From Scilla litardierei (Eukaryota > Streptophyta > Magnoliopsida > Asparagales > Asparagaceae), in the NCBI GenBank assembly GCA_030789695.1, contig CM061139.1, forward strand, positions 105,250,837 to 105,314,836: a stretch of DNA of 64,000 nucleotides, read 5' to 3'. The notes under the pieces were generated by a model. The model saw only the letters and a list, made by a program, of their open reading frames with translations, did no database searches and was not told where the DNA came from. The translations under genes and the position numbers were made by a program. Positions within the stretch are counted from its first letter, which is position 1, and each line of letters opens with the position of its first letter. Positions 22,005 to 32,299 of the stretch are shown here, one piece after another.

Positions 22005-22683
22005 GTTGTTCTCTTTTACTTCGTTGTGCACATTTTATATTCGTTTTAATGTCTATAATGTTCGATTTCGTCGCTCGACGATAATGACTTGGTTAAAAAG
22101 AATTTATTTCTATGAAAACATAGAATTGTTTTCCATGCACTAATTTAACCAAAATGTTGAGATTGGAGAGCACGTTCCTTTACTCAATAAGTGAATTATA
22201 TTTGGTATTTTGATGATTTCATTTTTCGCTTTTGGATAATGGTCAATTTGGCACACCTTGATTTCCTTCATATATTTTTTTCTTCCTTGGTGTCTTTTGG
22301 ACCATCGTCGTATTCTTCGACTCCTGATGTTGGATTTTCTTTAGCATTGTTGTTGTCGTTGTATGCCCCCCTCTTTTTGGATAATGCCAAAGGGGGAGAG
22401 ATAGTAATAATGACAAGGGCAAAATGAAAATTTAACTCTATTATCCATGAATCTAATTTATTATGTTAGATTCAGGGGGAGTGAAGATATAAAAATGGAT
22501 TACGATCCTAAATTTCAATAATTGGATCATGTTTTATATCTCTCACTTCTGCTTGATGCGTATTATATTTATTCAATTTGGAATTAACGTGTCATCAATG
22601 CAGGGGGAGTAAGTATTTTACATTTGAATCATTATTTTTTATTATTATTTATGTTGGTTTGTCATCACCAAAAAGGGGGAGAA
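21717..22683 (+). other. Copia-2 3' untranslated region with TA microsatellite and purine tracts
   Basis: Contains an uninterrupted (TA)n run at about 21973-22000 and GGGGGAG tracts near 22389, 22477, 22603 and 22674. The last, AAAAAGGGGGAGAA, abuts the LTR and is the likely plus-strand primer. No gene is seen. Confidence 0.7.
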
Positions 22684-23085
22684 TGTTGAGTATTGGACTC
22701 CCCGGATTTGGTTTTGGATGATGAGCAAACATAAATAAATCGTGAACTAACACTTTGTGAGCGCAGTTATGGAGATCGTCGCCAAATTCACGTGAACATC
22801 CAAAGCGACGTCTCAAGACTTCTCAAAGCACGTATTCATATGCCTAAAGCTTCGTTGAAGCTTTTGGACCAACTTTGAAGTCATGAAGATTTGATCGAAG
22901 CTTTTGAAGACGGTTTGTCTAGATTTATATTTAGTCTTCTAGCTTTGTTCTTTAGAATGTTAAGCCTTGAGTAGGTATTATCATTTAATCTTCATATCGC
23001 TCCTATCTTAGAGCTAGGATCTTAGTAGAAGTCCATTCAAACTTTCCCGAAGCATCGCGCTTCGATTCGGGACTTCTTGTTCATG

Positions 23086-23640
23086 TTAGTTGGTTCAAGA
23101 AGAAGAACCAACCGACTAGATGGTGATCTAGTCGGTCGGAAAAGCTACTTGGACCGACTAGTTTGTTTCCTAAATTCCAAGCCCTTTACTGTTTACAGTT
23201 AGTCGGTTTTAGTTGACTCACCGACCGACTAGTTGGTGAACTAGTCGGTCAGTGATGCTTCTTAGACCGACTAGTTGAACATTCCCTGTTCATGCCAAGT
23301 TACTATTTATCGTTAGTCGGTCTAAGAACGTTTGGTGACCGACTAGTTGATGAACTAGTCGGTCAACATTTGTTCTTGGACCGACTAAATCAATTTGTAT
23401 TCAGACTAATAGTTTTCAACTCTTAGTCGGTCTAAGTTAACTGACCGACCGACTAGTTGATGAACTAATCGGTCAGAAAGTCTTCTTGGACCGACTAGTT
23501 ATCTAGGTCTGAAATTTCATCTGATCACTGTTCACTCTTAGTCGGTTTATGTTGTCACACCGACCGACTAGTTGATGAACTAGTCGGTCAGTGTTTGTTC
23601 TTTGACCGACTAGTTGCTTCAGATTTCCAACCGTTGGAAT
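23086..23640 (+). repeat. five 110-115 bp hairpin monomers in Copia-2 LTR
   Basis: Monomers start at about 23086, 23199, 23313, 23423 and 23538. Each has TTAGTCGGT...ACCGACTAG, then a short linker, then CTAGTCGGTC...GACCGACTA, then a spacer that often includes TTACTGTTTAC. A 27-nt segment at 23306-23332 is identical to 33362-33388 in a gypsy LTR. The array ends about 30 bp before the TATA box. Confidence 0.9.
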
Positions 23641-23667
23641 ACGACCTAGCTCGATTTTTCACATTGG

Positions 23668-23675
23668 TATAAATA
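23668..23675 (+). promoter_or_regulatory. TATA box of the Copia-2 LTR
   Basis: TATAAATA inside GGTATAAATACC, downstream of the palindrome array. It marks the likely U3 promoter. Confidence 0.6.
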
Positions 23676-24407
23676 CCAAGCTGGGTTGTTTCTTCTAGGT
23701 GAAGAGCTTACATTAAGAGGCATTTTCAGATTGAAAGAGAAAGAGGTTAAATCTCATTTCTAAAGCTCTCTCCCTCACAAGAAATCATTCTCTCTATCAT
23801 TTGAGATCTAGAATCCATGTTGAGAGAACTTTATTCTTGTTGAGCCATCCAAGCTATTGCTTGATTCAAGTCTCCTATTCATTCCTAGGCACCCATTGCT
23901 GCTCATACTGGTGGTGCTAGGTCTTGGTGACTTCTCCTTCCTCAAATCCCTCCTTGCCCTAATTTGGTAAGAATACTCAAGGTATAGGGTTTGTGGTAAG
24001 TTGTTGTTTATTTCATATAAACTCATTTATTGCTATTGATTCTCTCGGTTGTGAGAGAAGGTTGTGATCCCGGGTTGTGGGATTCACTATTGCTATTGAT
24101 TGTATGATTTGATCTTGTGAATGTTTTTCACAAGGTATTCATAGTGGAAATCTTGGGTTAGGGTTTCTAACCTAAGTATCCGGAGGGGATCCGGGTGTAC
24201 TGGGACGTAGGATCACCGGGAACAATTCGGGGAGACTTGGGTGGATCCGAACCCATCATATCAATTGTTTGCATTGAATATTTGTTGTTGTCAATTTTAG
24301 CTTCCGCATTTGTTGGTAGTAGTTTGCACGATAATTAGGAATTATACTCCTTGTTATTTTTAAAGTACTATTCACCCCCCTCTAGTACTTGTGCAGTAGC
24401 TTTCAGG

Positions 24408-25390
24408 GCATTACAAAGAGGTCCGAGCCCGGCTTCCTCTGCCGTCCGGCCACAAATTGTTGGCAGAACATCCAGGATAGGTCCTGGAAGTTGTTGATGG
24501 ACTAGTCAGGGAGGCTGTTGTACCAGTCCCGGGCGGACTTCTTGAGGGTGTAGAAGCCACTGTAGAGCAGAGTGTCGTCAGCCCACTGGAACCTCATGAC
24601 CCCCGACGTAGTCCAGAACATGTTCCTCGGGGTCCTCCGAGCCGTCATACTTCTCCAGGGCTGGCACTTTGAACCTGGAGGGCAGCCATGCTTTGGTGAT
24701 GCTTCTCGCCAGCAGGCAGTGGTCGATCGCCAGCGGTCCTAGGTTAGCCTGGTCGGCTGGTGCCTCGCCCTGGCGCTCGGGCTGTCTAGGTAGGTCGGTG
24801 GAGATGTGGGGAGGATTCCCTCGGTGGCAATTCCGGTTGGGGATAGGCGTAAGTTACCGAGTGCGCTCTCGGTGGCGGTGCCCCTCGCGGCTTCTCGGCC
24901 TCTTCCGGCTCCGGCTCCAGCTTCCTCCCGAGTGCCCTTCGGTGGCTGTGCGGCTGGACGACTGGCGCCCGACCGGGCGGGATCGTTTGGAAGAAACCGT
25001 CATCGATTCGCCTTCGGTCCACCTGGTCCCCTTCGCTCCCCTTGTTTGAAGAGAAGTGGGGGTCCGTGAACATTCCCTGTTCTGGCCTCCACCCTTGCTG
25101 TTCATGATTACGGTCGAGCGGAGTGGGGGGGCGCTGCCCTTAATGATCAATGGACCTCGCTCGGTTTCCCCCTAAGGGGTGTTGCGGGCCTGCGAGTTGC
25201 TGGATGGCCGATGCTAGAGTCTCGAAGTTGGCGTTCATCTCCTGAGTGAGATTGTCGAGTAGTTCATGGGTCACTGAACGTGAGTCGTCGGTTCCCTCTG
25301 TGGACCGGCTGTGCCCCGTTCCGTTCGAACGTAGCCACCGTTCTCGGGGATGGTCGGCAGGCGAGTGGACCCGTTGTCGTGATGATCCAT
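24408..25390 (-). pseudogene. gag: gag fragment of the Tat-like element
   Basis: The likely start is the ATG at 25390-25388 (MDHHDNG...), just after the PBS. Frames shift several times. One frame carries ELLDNLTQEMNANFETLAS (a helical segment, about 25200-25260). Others carry KVPALEKYDGSEDPEEHV (about 24620-24670) and RFQWADDTLLYSGFYTLKKS then DWYNSLP (about 24510-24600), the hallmark of Retrotrans_gag. A TAG follows NSLPD near 24505. The fragment ends near 24410 with no zinc knuckle visible. Confidence 0.7.
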
Positions 25391-25429
25391 GTCGTTTGTT
25401 GTGGATGACGTGGGTGTAGAAGATCTCTT

Positions 25430-25448
25430 TCCCACAGACGACGCCAGA
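25430..25448 (-). other. primer-binding site of the Tat-like element
   Basis: The sense strand reads TCTGGCGTCGTCTGTGGGA, one change from the TCTGGCGCCGTCTGTGGGA form widespread in plant gypsy elements. It lies directly next to the LTR end at 25449. Confidence 0.65.
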
Positions 25449-26270
25449 TGTTTCGGAGTGTTTTCTCACCACTGTTTGATAGTCTCGAGGGTCGGAGGCC
25501 AACGCGGTCGTGCGAGACACGTGCGTCCTCCGGGATCGGATAGCGGCGCGTTCGCTCGGTTGGGAATGCACGGATCCGTGCGTCGGGATCCCGAAGGGCA
25601 GCTTCGGGAGAGCGAAGACCTCCTCAAGTGGGGAGGCGAACAAGCTCGGGGTCGGGATCGCTCGGCTCCGGTGGATGGAGCGCCGATGGGTAGCCTTGGC
25701 GGAGTGAAGTCTCTTTGACCTGCATGGACGAGAAAGCTCGTCAGGGGGGTCGGACCTAGGTTCCGGCCAAGTCCCCCCTCCGATGCCTAAGTCAGATATG
25801 ATCTGATCGAGTGCGGTTCACGGAGAGACCGACACACGAATCCTCAGGCCGGACTATGGAGGAGAATTATGAGGTGGAAGACAAGGCTGTATGAGGAAGA
25901 ATGCACGAGTGTAGAGTATTCAGAATTCGGTCCCGTCATCTTTCGATCTTCGGGTCTTTTGCAGGGATTGAACCGCCTGCGTCCCCCTCGTCCTCCCCCC
26001 ATCTCGTCCCAAGCATCCGTCGCTTTGATCGTTTCTTCATGGATCATCAAGGTAGGCGTAATAGGGCTCTTGAATGGTAATGAAGGTGGGCGCAATTTGG
26101 GGGAGCGGTTTCCTCAACCTACGATGGTCAGCGATTCCTTTTACGTCGGTCCGGGGCCCCCACGGTCCGAGGCCTTTGAGGGGCCCTTAGGCCGGGGTCT
26201 AATCCCGTCCTGATCCATGGGCTCGAATCGTGGGCTCGGCCCGTTCCGTCTTGGCCCGTTTTAGGAGGGT
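25449..26270 (-). repeat. 5' LTR of the Tat-like element (outer end uncertain)
   Basis: Starts at the PBS with TGTTTCGG (plus strand) and is GC-rich with CCGGGG and GGCCC phrases. It seems to run to about 26270, where composition changes. The outer terminus and target duplication are not certain. Open frames across it on both strands are not supported as genes. Confidence 0.5.
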
Positions 26271-26836
26271 GGTATCGGATAGTTTTATAGGCATACAATT
26301 GTGCAAGTGTGCCACTGGAAAAATGCCTAGAGGCATGCAAGTGTGCCATAACGCTCCAATTAGAATGATCTTGTCATAGTATAAATGGTCTTCACACCAG
26401 CAGTAATACATAAGAAGGAGAGATATACTGCCGACTTTCATCGAACAGCTTCCATGCAAGTCCCTATACAAAGATGCCCATTGTGATCAATAGGATCGAC
26501 ATGTACCTCAACTTGCTGTATTCAGCAGGACCCTTGCACGTAAAAACGTGATAGCTTCATGCATGAAATTCATCGACAAACGCTCTCCACGCCGACCATC
26601 TCGTCAACCTTCTCCCCCTCTTGCCGCTAGCTAGCCATCTGCTAATTTTTCACAGTATAGTGTAGATTGAAGAATCAGCAATTTCTCTTTCCTCCTCTTT
26701 ATTTGTGTTTTTTTAGGGGCGGATTTGTTTCGGCGGATCAATCATTGTACGGTGGGCTGATAGAGCCCGGCCCATGTGACCTAGTCCATTTAAGCCCAGC
26801 CCGCGTTGCGATCGCGTCCCCGTCGCGCGTTCCCTG

Positions 26837-26850
26837 CACGTGATCACGTG
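26837..26850. promoter_or_regulatory. perfect palindrome with two G-box-like CACGTG sites
   Basis: CACGTGATCACGTG is its own reverse complement. CACGTG is the core bound by plant bHLH/bZIP factors. No adjacent gene is recognised, so a regulatory role is speculative. Confidence 0.25.
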
Positions 26851-27049
26851 GACCAGGTTTAACGATGGCGATAACACCGTAACTTTTCGAAAACATTAAA
26901 AAAGTTGTAACTTCTTTGCGCATCTATCGTTTCACTCCGCGCACATATAGTAATTTAAAATTTTACGAAATTTTCATTAAAACCCAGAAACAACCATGAT
27001 GATAAAATTTAGTAACAGTGGATAAAAAACAAAAATTTTGTAATTTTGA

Positions 27050-27425
27050 AGAGCGCAATAGTTTTTACTCATCGCGCACAACACGCAAAAATATTGCCTT
27101 TGATGCGCTGTGAGTAAAAATCTTTGCACTCATCAAAATTATTCATTGCGCACAACACGCAAAATTTGTGCATGTTGTGCGCTGTGAGTAAAAATGGTTG
27201 CACTCACCGAAATTACTCATCGCGGACAAATTTTTTGCCTCTTGTGCGTAATGACTAGTGAGTAAAAATTGTTACACTCCCCAAAATTAGGCACCGCGTA
27301 CAACATACAATAATTTTCATATTGTGCACGTTGAGTAAAAATGTAGAGTTCAATGATTTTCACTTATCGTGCATAATATGCAATTTTTTTACATGTTATG
27401 CTCGTTGAGTAAAATTTTATGCATA
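27050..27425. repeat. five-unit tandem array, 74-bp period, each unit a hairpin
   Basis: The core ATCGCGCAC, or a variant, starts at 27071, 27145, 27219, 27293 and 27366 (periods 74, 74, 74, 73). Each unit reads GCGCACAACACGCAAAA, then its partial complement TTTTGC..TTGTGCGC, then TGAGTAAAAAT and CACTCACCAAAATT. Units diverge progressively to the right. It has no relation to the LTR arrays elsewhere in the window that I can see. Confidence 0.85.
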
Positions 27426-28521
27426 GAAATAACCAGTCAAAAACTAACTACAAACTTGTTTCTAACACCAATTAATCTAAAATGACTCAGGGAATAATTA
27501 GTTGCAAACAAAATCTATTGGATAATAAAAAATAGATAATTTTTTTACCAGCAACTGAAAATGAAATTTTCATTCCCGATTTTTTGATAATCCTCTGACA
27601 AGGATATAAAAAATTAACATATCTATATTATCATATGTGTACATGTGTTAAATGTGTTTATTATTAGTCATCTATATTACATTTGACAACTGTTTTTGAA
27701 TTTTATGGCTGACTAGGACAAACTGACTAGGACAAATGAGTTGATAGAAAGATGGTTCAGATTTAGTCTTCGGAAATCAACGATTGAGATGAGAGTTTGT
27801 GAAAATTTTAGGAGGAAAAACTTTTGTACTTTAGGGGAACTTTTTGGAGATAAAAATCTTCATTTATTTTTGTGAAATTCGATATCTTTGAATTTAAGAG
27901 GTCTTGAAAGTTGAACAATCATGCATTTATGTGATTTAATTTACGATATTTATAACAAAAATAAGGAAAAGTAATATTATCAATGAATTATATGCTGCAT
28001 ATTCAAATCATCCTTATCTATCCGGACATTTGACTTTATCGAGAAGAAAATAATACACTCACAAATAAGATAACAGAACGTTGTAATTAATTCACTCACA
28101 CTAGGCCCCACATGACGTCACTATTAGGGCACACATGCCAAAGGAGCGAAGGTGCGCGCCTTCGGCGCCCACTGTCACGCCCCGCTTCCCAAAGTAATGG
28201 AGGCGAGACGTGAGAAGGTCCGCACAGACGTGGAGCTGTGAAGCCACACGCCTGATAAGCGTCAACAAAACATATGCAGGTCCATGTAAGTGCAAACGGA
28301 ACAACAATAATAATGACAAGAAAGAGAGACTGAAATAAAATCTCAAATCTCAGAATTGTCCAACATTAAAAATAAGTTCAACATCCAGAAAAGCCACTAG
28401 GCTAAAGGAAAGAGTCTAAAGGCCCAGAACAAGTCCAACAAAGACAAACATAACAAAGTATAGGTGTTGCGCACCGACAACTATAGCAGTCAAAAACAAA
28501 AGGGAAAGCTCAACGAAGACA

Positions 28522-28632
28522 CTAGGACTGGTCCCCAGTGTCCACGCACTCTTCCTCAGCAAACGCGGGTCCTGACTCGGCGTCAGCAAACACCACATCC
28601 TCTCCAACGAACTCTGGCTCAGGATCTAACAT
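28522..28632 (-). CDS. 36-codon acidic micro-ORF in Tekay-2 LTR
   Basis: ATG at 28632, stop at 28522. Rich in Glu, Asp and Pro, ending GDQS-stop. The Tekay solo LTR has a counterpart of 35 codons at 34981-35088 with the same start (ATGTTAGA), the shared segment VFADAES and the same GDQS end. Roughly eight of the differences are silent third-position changes, but amino-acid changes are also common, so selection for a protein is not proven. No known domain. Confidence 0.35.
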   Translation of the reverse strand: MLDPEPEFVGEDVVFADAESGPAFAEEECVDTGDQS

Positions 28633-29594
28633 GTGTCACCCAAAAGAGAGAGGGGCACATGTCAGCAAGTCTAAAAGACTTGGGCAAGGAAACTGAAAGT
28701 AAACTAACAACCTAACAGTTCAAGTAGGATGCAATGACATGACATTTAAGTATGATGCAACAGTTAAAAAGGTCAAGAAGGGACAAGCACGCACGATGTA
28801 GCAAAAACTACCAAATCACTAATTCACGAATCACTTATCACGATTTTCACTTATCACGAATCACTTATCACGATTTTCACTTTGTGCTCAGAGTTTCCGT
28901 CTTTTGGCTAGAGTGGCTGATCGGGCCAACTCCTAAGCTCAAGCGACCGTTTAACCCTACCCCTCCACGTGTATCGAGCGTTGGGATTAGCAACACACTA
29001 TGCTCGCTTCTGGATCACGAGCCAGGAAGTGTATTTGGCATAGGGGTGCACCTAGCCTCAAGTCACGATGTAGGAGTCAAAATCCTACTCGCCGCAGCTT
29101 ACATTTTAAAGTAGCGTGTGCTACACAAACACGATGAACAAGCAAGTATGCAATGACATGAACAGATATTTGTGTACCGTTAATTGAACTTAAACATGAC
29201 ATACAAACATGATGAAGGTGACGGACCTAGCTTCGTTGTCAAGCTAGATCAAAGGCGTCTATGCAGCTATCCTTTCACTGCCTAGTCTATTTTACGCTAA
29301 AACAAGTAAATGGCCTAGAACATGGCCTAAAACCCTAAGTGGCAAGTTTCACTTGCCTAGCACCAAGGATGACGATCAACGAGGCACGTCACAAAATGTT
29401 AGCTACGGGAATGAGATCGCTGCCATGGCAAATCAATATTAGAACAATATCCAACCTAGTTTTATTAGGGTTTATCAAAAATCACAAAACGGGTTATGAG
29501 AATATTAAAGGATCGATCCACTACCGTATTGGAGCGGAGGAACGATGCCGAGCAACCACAGCGACGGAAGAAACGATCCGGGGAAACTAGGGCT

Positions 29595-31294
29595 TGATGG
29601 AAATTGAATTCCACCCCTAAGTAATTTTGATGATGAGCACACCAAATGAATGCTTAATGTACTAAACTACTCTACACTTTAAGTATACAGATTTTGTGAA
29701 GCTCTACTAATACTCCAAGAAGCATGCATCAATACTCCACGACAAAGACGAACATGGCTAAACTCAAGTGATGAAGCTCAAGCTCAACCAAATCAAGAAG
29801 CTCAAAGAGAAGCTCATCTTCACTTCATCAAGTTGACTAAACTGCCGAAGACATGTTCAGAGTCTAGTGTGAGTGTGTCGTGTCTTTTAGGATATTTGTC
29901 AAAGCCATATCAAATAGACAACACACACACACAAATGATTTCGAAACAATTTTTTAACTACATTCAAAAATAATTTTCAAGAGCTTTTCTAGTCACTTCA
30001 TAATTCTCGTAGTGAAACTCCACGCACCCTGGAGTTAACTACCCTTTTGACTAGAACAACAGGAAAAACTCCTCTGAGAGTCGACTACCAAAAGTAGGGA
30101 GTCGACTACCAGTCAGGGATGAAAATTTCCTAGACTCCTCTGGGAGTCGACTACCTATATAGGGAGTCGACTACCTGCTGGAAATTTTCAGACGTTTTGA
30201 ATTTGAATTTTAAAATCTTTTGAGCAATTTACTCCGAAATTTTTGGGACAAAAGTCAAACGAAATTCAAAATTCAAATCCCAGTTTTTCCCTATAAATAG
30301 AGCTTAATTCTTTTGTGAAAAATACAAGATTATTGAAAATCAAAATTCGTAAAAACTCTCGTGAATCAAAGCTCTCTCATTTCTTCTCTAGCCAATTTTA
30401 ATTTCAGTTTTTGATCTTGCAATATTTTTCAATTCTTTTGAAGATCATATTATTATTTTGTTGGCTAAACTGTTTTTCAAAATCCTCTCTATTATTTCTC
30501 TTTAATTTTATTTGAAGGATTTTTGAAAAAGCTCTAGATCACAAAGAACTTATCTCGTATCTTTGTGTGATCTAGATTATCATTCTATTAAGCCACTACA
30601 CAATTGTCTATCTTTTGATTGGCTATAGAATCGGGTGTATTTTCAATCTCTATCATTTATTGTAGAGTATTGAACAAATCTCTTATTGTGTTAATTGTTG
30701 GAACACTAGACAAGTCTAGTTGTTGCCAGTTGGAAAGTCCTCGGTTTGTGAGGCAAGGGTAAACCCTAGACAAGTCTAGGCGTTGCGTTCGGAAATCCTG
30801 GTCAAGGCTAGGTCGTTGGAAATCCTAACAAGTGAAGTTAGGTGCTTGTATTTACCAAGGCAGATAGTGGAAATCTCGTACCGGATTGGTCGGGGACTGG
30901 ACGTACCCGGGTTGCGGGGAACCAGGATAAAATCCTTTTGTTTGCGCTTGTTGATCTGTGTTTGATTATCTTTTCATTCTTATCTTTTATTTACAGCAAA
31001 GATCAATTTTATCTATACACGCTGAAATTCATATTTATCTTATTTGTCCTAACATATTCTCTGGGAGTCGACTACTGCTCATAAGGAGTCGACTACCTGC
31101 TGTGAAATTTCGCTGTGCACTTTAAAATTATATTGTTGATTAAGAACCAAGCGTAGATCACTCTACTTGGTTTCTTAGGCAACGTTAGAAGGAATTTATT
31201 TGTGTTAATATCTTTGAGCGAAAAAGTTTTATTATTTGATCAACACTATTCAACCCCCCCTTCTAGTGTTGCTTGCCATCCACAGGATCCAACA
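29595..31294 (+). mobile_element. SIRE-like solo LTR, TSD GGGCT
   Basis: 1700 bp from TGATGGAAATTG to CAGGATCCAACA, flanked by GGGCT at 29590-29594 and 31295-31299. The Tekay-2 LTR resumes exactly across one copy of GGGCT. The SIRE features are TTTTGATGATGAGCACACC near the start and ATTCAACCCCCCCTTCTAG ... GATCCAACA at the end. No internal region is present, so it is a solo LTR. It has repeated GAGTCGACTACC words upstream of a TATA box (CTATAAATAG, 30291-30300), and two more near 31068-31095. Confidence 0.9.
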
Positions 31295-31569
31295 GGGCTC
31301 AGATCTGGAAATGGGGAGAAAATCTGGAGAAATGAGATTTTAGGGGTTTTGGGGGTTTTCCGGCGGCCTAGAGGTGATGGCCGGCCCAAATGGAGAGGGA
31401 GAGGGGCCCTTGACGAAGGAGGAATGGCTAGAGGAAGGTTGGGGAAGATCAGAGGTCAAGGGGGAAAGGAAATGGCCAAGAGAAGAGAAGGAAGAAAAAG
31501 AAAACGTTTGGGGTTTAAATAGGAAACAAGCCGGCGGCCGCCCAAAAATTAGGGTTTCTGGGTTGATTA

Positions 31570-31990
31570 GTCAGTCAAAGAAGGTTGGCTGACCGACTAG
31601 TTCAACAACTAGTCGATCGGTCGATTAACTGTGACCGACTAACACCAAACAGTAACTCAGGTCGACAAAATGGTCAATGAATTAGTCGGTTAAAGAACAA
31701 TGGCTGACCGACTAGTTTGCAACCTAGTCGATCGGTGGTTGTTCTTGGACCGACTAACGATAAACAGTAACTTAGGTGAAATTTATCAAAGGAACTAGTC
31801 GGTCTGAGAGCAAGTTCTGACCGACTAGTTTCACATCTAGTCGGTCGGTGGTTGTTCTTAGACCGACTAAGAGTAAACAGTAACTCCTGTACAATTGATT
31901 CAATGAACTAGTCGGTTCCAGTAGAATTCCTGACCGACTAGATCTCAATCTAGTCGGTTGGTCCCCCTTCTTGAACCAACTAAGGTGCAC
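31570..31990 (-). repeat. hairpin-monomer array in the Tekay-2 LTR
   Basis: About four monomers of TAGTCGGTC/GACCGACTA hairpins separated by spacers containing TAAACAGTAACT, the complement of the AGTTACTGTTTA spacer of the plus-strand arrays. In the minus-strand sense of the LTR the array lies upstream of the TATTTAA box near 31515. Confidence 0.85.
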
Positions 31991-32253
31991 GAAAAGTGCC
32001 GAAATGAAGCGCGAAGCTTCGGGAAGATTCATATAGCTTCTAAGATCACTCTAACTCTAAAATATGAGCAATTTAAAGTTCGTCACGAGTGACATACTCC
32101 AAGATCAACGATTTCAAGGAAGAGGCTAGAAAATCACAACGAAACGAACGAAAACGAAAGCTACGGAGACGAAAACCACACATAAGGAGAAAATCCACCA
32201 AAACATATATATATAATATAGATAATCCAAATACATGAAAACCAGTCGTTACA

Positions 32254-32265
32254 TCCTCCCCAACT
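32254..32265 (-). other. polypurine tract of Tekay-2
   Basis: The minus sense reads GTTGGGGAGGA directly before TGTAACGACTGG, the LTR start. It is the expected plus-strand primer. Confidence 0.7.
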
Positions 32266-32299
32266 TAAGAAAAATTTCGTCCTCGGAATTTCCCAACAC

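Larger units (their letters stand above)
15245..24407 (+). mobile_element. Copia-2: SIRE-like Ty1/copia retrotransposon with extra ORF
   Basis: After the gap comes the end of gag, a full protease-integrase-RT-RNase H frame, a palindrome array, a long extra ORF in the position where SIRE1 carries its env-like ORF, repeated GGGGGAG tracts and a 3' LTR beginning TGTTGAG. Apart from one frameshift at the end of gag, the visible coding sequence is intact. The right LTR end is not clean and abuts a Tat-like gag fragment near 24407. The 5' LTR and gag start are lost in the gap. Confidence 0.85.
22684..24407 (+). repeat. 3' LTR of Copia-2
   Basis: Begins TGTTGAGTATTGG right after the purine tract, with GGATGATGAGCAAACA nearby. 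The promoter part holds the palindrome array (23086-23640) and a TATA box (23668). The right part has the usual ATCCGGGTGTAC ... TTCACCCCCCTCTAG sequence, but the expected CAACA terminus is absent. The next element's gag fragment starts within about 10 bp of 24407, so the last few tens of bases were lost. Confidence 0.75.
24408..26270 (-). mobile_element. Tat-like Ty3/gypsy fragment (5' LTR, PBS, part of gag)
   Basis: Reading leftward on the minus strand: an LTR, a primer-binding site whose sense reads TCTGGCGTCGTCTGTGGGA, a gag start and part of the Retrotrans_gag domain, cut off where the Copia-2 LTR ends. The PBS form and LTR phrases such as AAGTCCCCCCTCCGATGCCT recall Tat-type gypsy elements of plants. 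Nothing downstream of gag remains. Confidence 0.7.
26271..28172. other. stretch without recognised element or gene
   Basis: The only long part of the window not assigned to a retroelement. It contains GGCCCA/TGGGC-type words and a perfect 14-bp palindrome CACGTGATCACGTG at 26837-26850 (two overlapping G-box-like sites), then AT-rich DNA with the 74-bp array described separately. No reading frame longer than about 60 codons looks coding. It could be old intergenic or decayed promoter DNA. Confidence 0.45.
28173..32253 (-). repeat. 3' LTR of Tekay-2, interrupted by a SIRE solo LTR
   Basis: On the plus strand it runs from TGTCACGCCCCGC (28173) to CCAGTCGTTACA (32253), the reverse complement of the termini of the solo LTR at 32983-35431. 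Without the 1705-bp insertion it is about 2.38 kb. The left flank is CCCAC (28168-28172). It holds the micro-ORF at 28522-28632, a TATA-like CCTATTTAAACCCC (about 31511-31523, minus sense) and a palindrome array (31570-31990). Confidence 0.88.

Noticed and set aside
23086..23640. Repeat-spacer pattern resembling a CRISPR array
   Set aside because: Plant nuclear retroelement context, spacers are similar to each other, repeats are paired palindromes, and no cas-like genes are present.
25140..25643. 167-codon minus-strand frame as one gene
   Set aside because: Its first half translates the LTR and primer-binding site; only the part after the PBS is gag, and gag there is frameshifted.
26199..26471. 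Short minus-strand frame in the unassigned stretch
   Set aside because: No domain, no conserved pattern, composition not coding-like.
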